A stretch of DNA of 64,000 nucleotides. It comes from Ditylenchus dipsaci (lineage: Eukaryota > Nematoda > Chromadorea > Rhabditida > Anguinidae). The stretch is from contig SADC01001036.1 of NCBI GenBank assembly GCA_004194705.1, forward strand, positions 372,001 to 436,000. The letters are read 5' to 3'. The translations under genes were made by a program, and so were the position numbers. Every line of letters starts with the position of its first letter. Position 1 is the first letter of the stretch. A model generated the notes under the pieces. It was not told the DNA's origin, searched no databases, and saw only the letters and a list, made by a program, of their open reading frames with translations. Positions 10,384 through 22,000 of the stretch are shown here, piece by piece.

Positions 10384-11153
10384 CTTAATGTGTTACTAAT
10401 TTTTAAACTTGGTCCATCCAGTATGAATTTCTCTGTATTGACTTTGGTACCGCCCGTTAGAAAATCGCCACAGGATATGTCATGGAAAAGCGCGGAGAAT
10501 TCGCTTACTATGTGAAATTTGTTACAGTCAACCCCCGCTATAGTGACACCCCTGGGGACCAGTCTTGCGGTGTCACTATAGCCAGGGTGTCACCATAGCT
10601 GGGTGTCACTGTATCGAGGGTTTTCAAAAAATTTCTTGATTGACGGTTTTGCAAATGATAATACAGTAGTCACCTGTCGATTTTATGTGTAAACCAAAAG
10701 CTCATACCGTCTAGGCAGGCACGTATCCATGGCAGGGCTAACCGGGCATTAGCCCCCCCCCCCTGAATTCTTTTATTTCCTTGTGAAAACACCATAAAAG
10801 TCGAAAAAGGTGTAGGTAAAAAGACCTTTTGGGGACCTTGAACCAGTCATTTGGATGGCCGGCCGTCCGAGCCGAAAAAACGGTTCACGCACACCTGCTA
10901 TGGTATTGACTATACGCCAGCTACAACAAATTCAATCACTTTTCATTTGTAAAAAATACTTTCGAGTTCCACCTAGCCTGCGCTTATATGCCTAAGACAC
11001 AACAAACTGGGTGGACCGAATCGCTACTTATTAGAAAAACAAGGCAGAATTTTTGTGTTTAATTTTGAACATAATTTCAACACTTTTCAAAAATTGCTCT
11101 GCTTACCGAAACAGCCAGCTTGTTTTCAGCTACAAAATTCTTTCCCATTTCCC
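10384..11153. other. Intergenic; fragment of a GACACC-type MITE at about 10530-10625
   Basis: CAGTCAACCCCCGCTATAGTGACACC at about 10526 begins a pogo-like element whose right end is unclear. A C run and short repeats follow. No gene recognised. Confidence 0.45.
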
Positions 11154-11531
11154 TCATAACCTCAGCCAATTTTTTGTGATCTCTTCATCAGTTATATTGA
11201 AATTGTGGTCATTGCCCCTGTTTTCGAACTTCACAAGTTTGTTCACTGTAGATGATTTGTTGGCAGCAGCAGCAGGTGTGTCCAATTCATGAACACCAGA
11301 TGGCAAAGGAAGTATATCGAGACCCTGGGATTTTGCATATTCATTTAGGAACTCTTGGGCTTCGGCCACTGCTTTTTCAGCAACCTTGTTTTGAAGGGCA
11401 CCGCAGTAGCCCAGCTTAATGTCCTTATTGATGATGCCTTTGACTGCAATTTTTACTTCACCGCATATTTGAGCGCCAGAATCAGCGAAAAAGCAAAGAA
11501 AAGCCAGAGCAAAAAAAAATAAAAAGGCCAT
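11154..11531 (-). CDS. Small predicted secreted protein, 125 aa
   Basis: An uninterrupted ATG-to-stop frame. Residues 1-20 (MAFLFFFALAFLCFFADSGA) form an N-terminal hydrophobic signal peptide with a likely cleavage after Ser-Gly-Ala. The mature part is about 105 residues with only two cysteines (in ICGEV and GYCGAL), so possibly one disulphide. It includes an amphipathic helix-like run (VAEKAVAEAQEFLNEYAK) and a charged C-terminus. I do not recognise the family. An A/T-rich leader and a TATA-like TTTATAAAAAA about 75 bases upstream on the minus strand suit an expressed short gene. No introns seen. It lies between the broken receptor and the nephrin-like gene, with no sign of a shared transcript. 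Extracellular location is inferred from the leader only. Confidence 0.6.
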   Translation of the reverse strand: MAFLFFFALAFLCFFADSGAQICGEVKIAVKGIINKDIKLGYCGALQNKVAEKAVAEAQEFLNEYAKSQGLDILPLPSGVHELDTPAAAANKSSTVNKLVKFENRGNDHNFNITDEEITKNWLRL

Positions 11532-11649
11532 TTTTTGAAATAAAAAAATAAAAAAATTGTTTCAACTGCATTTTATTTGCTAAAAAATGTATAAAGATTT
11601 TTTATAAATGCAAAAATTATTCCACAAATAACTTTGAGACACAAGAAGG

Positions 11650-12436
11650 AATATTATTATAGCATCAAGGCAGGGTTGTCAGAATTCTTATTCGAAAAGT
11701 ACATTGTTTTTAAAAAGATTTAGCATCCGAAAATAGGTAATACTCCAATCTAGGGCTAAAGTAGAACACACACTTATCCCAGCCCCCCCCACCCAATAAG
11801 GCTTTCTATTTGAAAATGATAAATTAGGAGCAAGTTAAGAACAGTTTTCTACTCGAGTAGAGAATATGCCCCCCCCCATTCGAGTAAAGAACACACCCAC
11901 AGAATATCTCCCCGGTCCCCGATCTGATTCTGGGGGAGGGTGAAGCGGGTGTCGTGGTGTTTGTAACCCAAGTGGGGTGTGATCTTTACCCGAGTGAGGG
12001 CGGGGTCGTGTTCTTTACTTGCTCCTGATCTCGTACCAAAATACTGAAATCTAGTGCCAAAATTAATCTTGTATCAATTTTTTTAAATTTTTCAGTTTAT
12101 ATATGCGTATATTTTTGAAAAATTTACAAATGAAAACAATTTTGAAAATGAATCGTTTTTCAAATGTGTTTGTAGTCGAAAGTAGACTTTTTTATAATTC
12201 GTTTTAAAATTCTTAAAAGACAGATAAAGAGATAAATTATTTATTAAATATACGTTTAAAGTACAGATACAAAAAGAGGTATTATAAATTCTGACTGAAC
12301 TTAACAGTAATATTTTTAAAATTTATACATTGAAAATAATGCATTAAGAACAATAATAATTAATGACCCGTAGTCTGTGCTGTTAACAAAGAACTGATAA
12401 ATAGGCTTTTTAAAAATCTTAGTCTGTGAGAACAAC
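11650..12436. other. AT-rich intergenic with C-run/GTGGG repeats
   Basis: Contains a short imperfect inverted pair (AGTAAAGAACACACCC near 11883, mirrored near 12010) and long A/T tracts. Nothing coding recognised. Confidence 0.5.
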
Positions 12437-12442
12437 TCACTG

Positions 12443-12580
12443 CAGTCGAAACTCGCTATGTTATACATCCTGAAGAACCGCCGTTGAGTGTACATCTCAT
12501 CGAGTGTTCATTCTAGTCATTTTTATTAACCGCTGGCTAAAAATACTGGGTCCAGGTGTACACTATATCGAGTTTCGACT
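12443..12580. mobile_element. MITE with CAGTCGAAACTCG ends
   Basis: CAGTCGAAACTCGCTATG at the left is mirrored by ATATCGAGTTTCGACT at the right. It lies just beyond the 3' end of the nephrin-like gene. Target duplication not clear. Confidence 0.55.
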
Positions 12581-12669
12581 AGATTTCTTAACAATAATTT
12601 ACAAACACAATAAAAAAATGACTTAAGAAAGGCACATTTTGAGCAACTCTGTACTATTTCTACTACTGC

Positions 12670-13089
12670 CTAAACCAGATCTCCTTCGTTGGGATCACAA
12701 ACACTAACACCCATCAGACTTCCAGCGCCGCTTCTTTGAGGTTGGTGCACAAAAGTGCTCATCATCCTTGGCGACCTGAGCTGAGGAGGCTGACTTCTGG
12801 TCAAGGTGCTCTCGTAGTTGTTATTATTGTTACTCACTGGATTGCCACCAAGGTTCAAGGAGTTGGATTGGGGATGGTAGTGACCATTGGCAGTTACCCC
12901 ATTCATTACTACACCATAGTCATTTGCACCGCCCACAAAAGTGCCTTGCTGGTCCATGGGAAGGGTGTAGGCGCCGCCGTTCCTCAGGTTCATCATATGC
13001 CTGTGGGGCGAGGGTGACTCTATGGCGTAGTTATTGTGACTGATGTCTGAGTAGATAAGAGAATTGGAGCCATTGCCGTACGGAGGCTC
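12670..13089 (-). CDS. Nephrin-like gene exon 27: C-terminal tail
   Basis: Begins after TTTGCAG with [20 protein letters not shown], continues through an Asn-rich low-complexity run (NNNNNYE) and ends DPNEGDLV at TAG 12670-12672. It joins exon 26 in phase 0 (AVPYP|EPPYG). The last residues Asp-Leu-Val could act as a class III-type PDZ ligand, which would fit the known scaffolding of this family; this is inference. The preceding intron (13090-15879) is 2.8 kb of repeats. Confidence 0.85.
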   Translation of the reverse strand, partial: EPPYGNGSNSLIYSDISHNNYAIESPSPHRHMMNLRNGGAYTLPMDQQGTFVGGANDYGVVMNGVTANGHYHPQSNSLNLGGNPVSNNNNNYESTLTRSQPPQLRSPRMMSTFVHQPQRSGAGSLMGVSVCDPNEGDLV

Positions 13090-16000
13090 CTGCAAACAAG
13101 ACTTTTTTGTATAGTTGTTAATTTTTTTGTTTATACCAAGATTTTCGGCATATTTCAAACAAGGAGTAATAGACGCATTTATCGGGCTGGAACAGCTTGC
13201 GACATTTCACATTGCGACAATTCAAATTGCGACAAATTCAAATTGCATCAATTCAAATTGAAATAATTCAAATTGCAACAATTCAAATTGCGACAAATTC
13301 AAATTGCGACAAAATCAGATTGCGACAAAATCAGATTGCGACAATTCAAATTGCGACAAATTCGAATTCCGACAATTTAAATTGCGACATTCTAAAGTCC
13401 GAGTCTTGAATAGTTCCTTCATCTAAATATGCTCCTGTTCAGCGTGTTTCTATTGTAACTTTTGGTTTGATTTTCTAGATATGGAAAACTATCACACTGA
13501 GAGAGGAAATCTGCTTGGCTTCTGCAGTGGATGTTCGATGACTTTCTGTCGAGTGCGCCTTCGAGAGAATACTTTGCTGTGCGCGATCTTCATTGGCCGA
13601 AATTCAACTGCCAGAATGCCTAACTAAAAAAAATTGGACGCTGTAATTTTCTTTTTCGTTGCTGTTATAAGTACTGCACTGGTTAAATTAGCCGTCTCTT
13701 TTGCTCGAATAAACTTGTTGGCGACTGGTCAGATTCTTAAGCTTAGGCATTCTCTCTCTATGTGTTCCGTGGTTTTGACAGTTCGGCTATACTATAGAAT
13801 GCCCCCCCCCCCCCCCCAGCTAGCGAAAAATTTACTTTTCCTGAAGGGGAAAGGACCCGTCCCGTTTTGATTCTCGTGCTCTGAATAGGCACGGAAACAC
13901 TTTGGTTTCTGAAAAATCGAAAAAAAAAATTTTTCGATTTGCCTTGGTCCCCCAAGGTGAAAAATTTAGGAAAATTCAAAAAAAATATTTTTTTGAATTC
14001 CCGCCAAAACATTTTTTAAGGGATTTAGGGCTGTATTGGGAGGGGAAGGGACAAAAGAGGGCCACTAAGCACACAGAGCCCACTAACAAGAAGATGTTGA
14101 ACATAGTTTTGAATACTGGGGCCTACCGCATAAATAAACTCTGGTATGCATGCTTTTTCATGCATCCAGAGTCACTTTCGAGTGATTTGTGTCTAAGGTA
14201 TGTGGGTGTGCGCATCTCAACTCCAAGCCCCCAAGCCCCCTGCGCCCCGAAGGGGGCACAGGGGCTTGAGAGTTAGAGATGCGCGCACACACTTACCTTA
14301 GACATGATTCCGAGAAGTACTCTTGACCATAAAATGCATATAGAGTCTCTTTTTGCAACGGCCCAGTTGAAAAACATAGCAGGACATCCGAAATAGTCCA
14401 GAATTCACTTTTTTATAATTTTGACATGAAAGTGGCCCTTTTTTCCCCTTCCCCTCCCAATACAGCCCTAATTCCCTTTAAAAATGTTTTGGCGGGAATT
14501 CAAAAAAAATTTTTTTTTTGAATTTTCTTAATTTTTTACCTTGGGGGACCAAGGCAAATCGAAAAAAATTTTTTTTCGATTTTTCGGAAACCAAAGTGTT
14601 TCCGTGCCTATTCAGAGCACGAGAATCAAAATGGGACGGGTCCTTTCCCCTTCAGGAAAAGTAAATTTTTCGCTAGCTGGGGGGGCATTCTATAGTGTTA
14701 CCGACAGTTCATCTCCCAAACCGCCTTACTCCTCGAGCTGCAATTATTCACATTTTCCGAGTTTGCTAACAAAGTGATCTACAGGCTCGTAGCCATCCAA
14801 CAAAAACTATCAGATTTTTACACATATTCGAGTTAAATCACAAGAAAGTACCTAGTTAATATGCTTTTTGCTGAAAATCCATGATCTTTCTATTTTCGTA
14901 CTGCTGCGATGTCTTCTTCTCTAATTTGCTTAACTTCGAGGTGTAGGGACTACTCAATGAATCACAGGGCCCAAAATTTAAATTCATAATCATTAGCGGA
15001 ATTTGGCGCCAAATAAAAAATTCCGAAAAATGGTCAATTTTGGACCCTGACTGTTTTGTATGTCAGATATAATTTTTTTGTGAAATGCTGTTGACCGAAA
15101 AATTCCTTATACCAAGGGCTTTCAGATAAGCCATCACTTGCCCATGAAACCTGCAGAATTTCAAAATTACAATTGATTTCTCTTTAAAAAGTTCAAAAAC
15201 TTTCTTGATCTGGTTGATTTTTTTTGAGATTCATCTCAAAAGCCCTGACTATATCCAATTTGAAATACAAGTAAAAATATTTTTAGAGGAAGTTCAATTA
15301 CACGTGTTTGTGCTTATAAAAGCCAAAATGTTTCATTTAAAATACCATGCTTGTTGATGCAAATGAACATTTGACAAATTCAAATGTGCGCAGGAAACTT
15401 CTCTTTCGTCTCTCACTGTACTCTTTTTAGTTGCTCCAAATAACTCCAAAGAGTAGAGTGCGAGACGAAAGAGAAGTGTCCCGCGCACATTTGAATTTGC
15501 CAAATTTTCATTTGCATCAACAAGTATGGTTTTTTAAAGGGCCATTGCCGTCCCGACAACGAGAATTTCAAGTGTTTGAATTGGCGCGGGACAGTTCTCT
15601 TTCGTCTTTCATTTTACTCTTTTGAGTCATTCGAAGCAAGTCAAAAGAGTAAAGTGCGAGACGAAAGAGAACTGTCCCGCGCCAATTCAAACACTTGAAA
15701 TTCTCGTTGTCGGGACGGCAATGGCCCTTTAAGGGTCCCGGTGAGATATCTAACATGGATTCGCTAAACATGGCAGAAAATCAAGCTTGAACACAAAAGT
15801 GGCGACCCAACATAAAACTATACAGAGATAGTCGTATTTTCTGTCACAAAAATATTACATACATTTAAAAATAACTTACTGGATAAGGAACAGCTGCATA
15901 AGTGGCTCCATTATTTAGTAACGACTTGTTTATGGGCGAGTAGAAGTCGTCTAAACATACTATTTAGGTGTGCACTTTAGTAAGTAAAAAAACTTACGAT

Positions 16001-19000
16001 TCATGTCATAGTCAGCAATGCAATTGGACTCGTAAAAGTCATTGTTAGGGTCGTGCTGAACCATATACCCGTTCGGATTTACCTCCTAGACAAAATTATT
16101 TTTCATTTCTGATTTTTTCAATAGCGTTGTAAACTCACGATTATTGTGCGCACTGACTGATTGTCCTCGCTTACAGGTTCATTCAGCAGTTCTGACTTGT
16201 TGGTGTTATTGGAATCAGGCCGCCTATTGGCTCCTGGTGTTCCCGTCATTGTGCCGTAGATTTGAATGGGTCTTCCTGAGCCATCTGTGCTATGATTTAA
16301 AGTCCTTGCGATTTCAGTCTTTTCTAAAATGAAGTGGCTTTAATGGCTGTAAGTATAGTCGGGGTCAACTTAGTTGACCCTCAACTTTTAGTTGAGGGTC
16401 AACTAAAAAGTTGACCCTCAATGTTGAACCCAAAAGTTGACCCCTAGGTTGAGCCCCCCTCAACTTTTTAGGGGTCAACTTAGTTGACCCCTAAAGTGTT
16501 GATTTCTCAAAAGCTGTTGTTTACATCATTTTTATTCAACTTACTTATCAACACGAAACCAGTAAATTGAATTCAGCCAACCTAGTCCTAAATATTCTAT
16601 GGGTCTTTTGAAATCTATGAGTGGTTACATCAGGTAAGGTGCAAGTCCGTAAGGTACCTTCCAGTGGTAGATACCTCCAGGATATACACCTGGATGGTCT
16701 AAGAAATTAAAATTTCTTAAAAATAAAAAATAAACCATTTTTTAACTTAAAATTGTGTGAGAAATTAGGATTGTTAAGTCCAATCAATACCACCTGGTAC
16801 CACCTGGATGGCCTGAAAATATAAAATTAATTTAAATAAAAAAGTCATTTTTCTAAACTGAAATTTTGTGGGGAATCGGGCTTGTTAAGAGCAAAACTTC
16901 GATTTTACCTACCCAAGCCCAAACCTGGGGTGGGTATCACCTGGACAGGTTGATATCCAGGTCACTCCAGAGTACGGGTATATTCACCCAAATGACCTGA
17001 AAAATCAAACGCTTGTCTTTTTTTTTAATTATTGAAAAAAAAGTATGCACCCAGGTGGATTCGTATCAACAAACTCTACATCACCGCTAAGAATCCATGC
17101 TCCAACCCGACCAGGTGGTCGTCCACCTGGATCAAAAATTTTTTTTAAGCTTTTCGGGTTCCAAAACAATTTTTCTGTACTAATTCGAGCACGCTGAAAA
17201 TGGTTTGACAGTGGTAAACCCCATTTTATGGAGAAATTTTTGAGTTATTGCTAATTCTTGATTTATCAAAATCAATCGTTGGCAATAACTCAAAAATTTC
17301 TTCATAAAACGTAATATACCACTGTCAAACCATCTTCAGCATGCTCGAATCAGTGCAGAAAAAATGTTTTGCAACCCGAAAACGTAAAAAAAAATTTGAT
17401 CCAAGTGGACGACCACTTGGTTTGGTGCATGGGTTCTCAGGGTTGGTGTACAGGTTGCTGGTTCGAATTCTTCTGGGTGCAATTAGTCCCGAGTAGAGGA
17501 CTCAATTCAGGGTCCTTGAGCATAGTGTGCTTTTAGATGCTTTGAATTGATTTGGGTGGTTTAAGTAGTTTGCAATCTTCGCGTAGGGGAAATCACCCGC
17601 GTGGAGGAAACCGCAATTCGGTCCTGACAAATCCGATTTTCCATACAATTTTTATTTAGATATGATGGTTTATTTTTTCTTATTAAGAAAATTTTAATTT
17701 TTAGGCTATCCAGGTGGTACCTACTGCAGGGGCAGCCTGTTTTACACAACAATTTTTAAAATTCTAAGAAAAAATATAGGAGACAAAAAATCGATAGTTT
17801 GCTAAGAAAGTTGAGGGTCAACTAAAAGTTGAGGGGTAAACCTTCATTTTCTAGTCAAAAAGTTGAGGGTCAACACTTTTCTAGTCAAAAGTAGTTGAGG
17901 GTCAACCTGGGGGTCAACTAAAAGTTGAGGGGCAAAAAGTTGAGGCCGGGGTCAACTTTAGGGGTCAACTTTTTGGGGTCAACCTAAAAAGTTGAGGGTC
18001 AACTAAGTTGACCCCGACTATACTTACAGCCAATATTTTTAGTTTTTTTGCAGCTTGGCCGTTTTGTAAACTAATTTAAACGCAAGAAAAAACGACCAAA
18101 AATAACCTTGCAGCTTCTTTTTTCTTTGACTTCTTCTGCAGCAATACAACAAACACAAATTGACAACTACCAAAATGACTAGCACTGCTAGAATTATGAT
18201 CATCACAGATTTGGTAAAGGAGCCGTTCTGAAAAAGCACATTTAGTTGTAATTTTAACAATTGCGATAGCTGGTATACCTCAGTAGCCACTTTGTACACT
18301 CCTTGCAAATTCTCATCCAGTGTCCTGAATTGCAAGACTGGAGTGGAGAACTCTGAGACTCGGCCTCTCGCATTGATCGCCCTGATTTGAATACGATAAG
18401 TGTGCTCTGCTTTGAGATCGCTCAGCTGTATTTTCTGTAACATAGATGTAGATTTTTAATTTCACTTAGCTATTACAAGTTTGCAATATTCTAATAGAAC
18501 GACTTTCTTGATTTAAAATCGTGTTCTTGACATTGTGGTTTGACCCACTTTTTAAACGGGCATACCAGGGCTTTAAACTGCAAATTGAGGCGGGGACAAG
18601 CCTTTTTGGGAAAATCGACCTCGATTTCACTCGTTTCCACTTAAACCTGATATCTATGACCTTATCCTACTTTTTAAAAGTAAGCAGAAAACTCGGGTTG
18701 GAGCAGGTAAAACTTTGCAAAAAATTGTCAAGACAGAAAGAAATTGCTGGTCCCCGCCTGAATTTCGGTGTAACGCGCTGGTATGCCCCTTTAAAGACTG
18801 TTCGGAGCAACAGAACCTTTGGGGCCCCACTCGCCAGAACCAGAGGGGTCCCACTCGCCAGAAGCAAAGGGATCCCACTCGGCAGAACCAGAGGGGTCCC
18901 ACTCGCCATTCGCTCGAAATACCATCCTCTTGGCCGCTCCCCATGTTGCCTCAATTGCATTTGTGTGAACTGCCTAGAATTCCAACCATAACTACACATT

Positions 19001-22000
19001 GGTGGTAATAAGTTAGTGACGTAATAATAAGACGTAGCAGTAAAAAGCTTACGTTTCTGCTACGATCGGGAATATGTGCTGGTACCTGAGATGCCGGCGT
19101 CTTAAACGTCTTCTTATGAATCACACGCAGCACTTCATAGTCCTCTTCTTCGAGAGTATTGTAAGCGCGCCATCCATTACAAATGATTGTTGTTTGCGGA
19201 AGAATCCATTGTCGAATGAGAGGCAAGAGAGTGTTTTGTCACGCTTCTCAACCTGCACCATGAAAACGTCACCAGAATTGCGTGAAATTCCTCCAAAGAC
19301 CCAAGAACCGTCGACGCGGTACCCTCGATTATACTTCCGTTTACCAAACTTGCTCTCATCTATTTCAACCTGCAAAAAAGCCGATGAGAGTAATTAAGAA
19401 TTGAAAAAGTTTAAGACATACAACGTCTCCATTTCCTCCAATAGGCGTAGCACGTTTTTGAACAGCCCAGTACGCCGCCTTCCTACAATAATGATTCCGA
19501 GGCGCTACACTGTGCGTCGATATTCCCACTTCCTCTGCTATCTTCTGCTGCTCGAGGCCCTTTGTCCTACAAGAATGAGAATAAAGCATGGATATATTCT
19601 TAAAACGAAACAAATCTAACCACAAAAGAATATATTTAGGATTACGACCAATGGCAGTTTCGTCTGAGACATGAATGTATCAACGAGAAATCCTTGTTTG
19701 CCTGAACATTTTTCTCCACCAGGAAGGATTCGTTTTCCGCACAAATATCGCACGTTCCTGCAAAAATAAACATAAACAATATCCATGCAACGAACGAAAA
19801 GAGGTTAAAACAGCTAACCCATTTGCTCTTTCTTCAAATCTCATATTGTCTTTGCCACACTTCTTGCATATTCTATTCTTAGAAGCTATGCCATGCTCGT
19901 AAAAGAAGGAAATAAGTGAGTCTTTGTCTTCTGAGAGCCGATCCAATTTGGCGTCAGTCCAGAAATTATTCCGAGAAGGTCCATCACGTCTGAGCGCCAT
20001 ATCTAAAAAGCCATACGTAAAAATAAAATTGAGAAATAAAACACAAACTGAGTAAAAATTTAAAATGAGGATATTTTTCGCATAAGAAACAACGCGGAAA
20101 TTCAGAATGAAAACAATTTTAAAAAAACAATGGCAAAAGATAGCAGGGACCCCTTTGGTTCTGGCGAGTGGGACCCCTTTGGTTCTGGCGAGTGGGACCC
20201 CTTTGTTCTGGCGAGTGGGACCCCTTTGGTTCTGGCGAGTGGGGCCCCAAAGGTTCTGGATAGCCGACTGTTCTTTTGCAAAATAACGATTAGTTTGTGG
20301 CCAGTGAAATGAGCTACAAAACAGGTGCTAACTTGCCAAGAAAAAAAATCAAAAGTAGACCAAAAATACAGTGTCATAAATCAAATTTTTTTAGGCCTCG
20401 TACACATTGGCGGAGTGTTTTTTATAAATTCTCACTCGGAAATGGCCATAACTTTTTTCTATTTTTCAAAAATCATTCTGTTGGTGCATCTTGTAGCTAA
20501 AATTCAAGGCTACCGAATAAATCATTGGTCGAGTCGGTAAGAATTAGAAAATGTTGAAAAAGTCAACAATCTTCACTCACAGTCCTCACTCCGAGCGAGT
20601 ATGGCACCAACAAAATAATATTGAAAATAAAAAAAAAGTTATGGTCATTTCCGAATCTGCATTTATAAAAAAGCAGTCCGCTATTGTGTATGGGCATAAT
20701 GGAGGGGGACCAGTGTGGTAGAATAAAGACGGCCAGCCTTTCACAAGCAAAATCAGCTTACAGAGCCAGATGAATTCACTGATTTGTAGTCGCTGTCGGA
20801 GACGGCCTGGTAGCGTAGTTCGAAGAACTGATCAGAACCGCCTGAAAGGGACTCATAAAACCCGTGCACAAAATAATCATGAAAAAACTTACCATCAAAG
20901 CCGGGTCTCCAACTCAAAGAAACTGTTTTGTCAGTGACATTGATTACCTCCAGCTCCATAGGCATATCCGGAGCTGTAGGTGGCCCTAAGGAAATAAAGG
21001 ACTGCACCAGACCAAGCTTGTTGTTGACTCTGCATCGATAGCGAGGCAGGTAGTCGCGTTCTTCCAGGTTTAGAATTGTCAGTGTGCTCTATGAATAGGA
21101 GTTTTCAGCAAGACTTTTTGGTTTATTTACAAAAGAATTACTTGAAAAGTAAAGTGGTCCAGCTGGGTGTCAAAGAATTTGTACTTGGAAGTATTGTGGT
21201 TAATCATCTGACCATCGCCTTCAATTCCCCAGGTGAACTCAGCATTCGGCACTGCTACTGCTCGGCAACGCAGAGTGGCTTTACCACCTGAATAAAACGG
21301 GTGTATCTTCAAAGAAATTCTTTTTTCGAGCTTCAAGCGATTCTGTGCTCTTTTTATAAAACTTTATAAGCTTCATAATAAATTTTCTAAATTTTTTTAA
21401 AATCCTACCAATAGGACCAGCTGCTCTGTCGAAACCGGGAAGAATCACTGGAGCTCGTCTGACCAACAAGTATGCGGTTGTATAGTTGGGCTTAAATTAT
21501 CAAGATATATACTTAAAATATTACCTAAGAATCCAAAAAATAATCTCACCCTTCCAACTCCATTGTCGACCACACATGTGTAAGCTCCTCCAGTTTCATG
21601 AGAAGCATTCAGACGCAACACTGCCCTCTTCTGGTCTTGTACAATAGATTTTAACTCAGAATTGCCTGAAGATTAAGAATAAGTATAGCAATAAGGTTAG
21701 AGAATATAAAACAAGGGTTACCTCTAAACCACTTCACCATTCCTTGCCTCAAAGGATAGCCATCTCCTTCACACTCCAGTACCACGTCTTCTCCTACTCC
21801 GGCTATGACTGGAGAAGTCAGGTAGGTTACATGAGCTGCATATTCAACCGTCAAACTGAAAATGGACATTCAACTATTTATGAACTGGCACAGTAAGCCG
21901 GCACTGTGAAAAAGCCCGATTTGGTTGACCGAGAAAACATTTTGGCCCAATTTGACACAAAAAAATTTTTCGACAAAAATTTGGTCTCGTTCTAAATTTT

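Noticed and set aside
13197..13395. Telomere-like or origin array
   Set aside because: A degenerate 15-17 base minisatellite in an intron; no telomere motif, no dyad or initiator features.
18521..18991. 156-codon plus-strand open frame with [10 protein letters not shown] repeats
   Set aside because: Antisense reading of the MITE at 18555 and the 24-base Merlin repeats; the minus-strand transposase explains the sequence.
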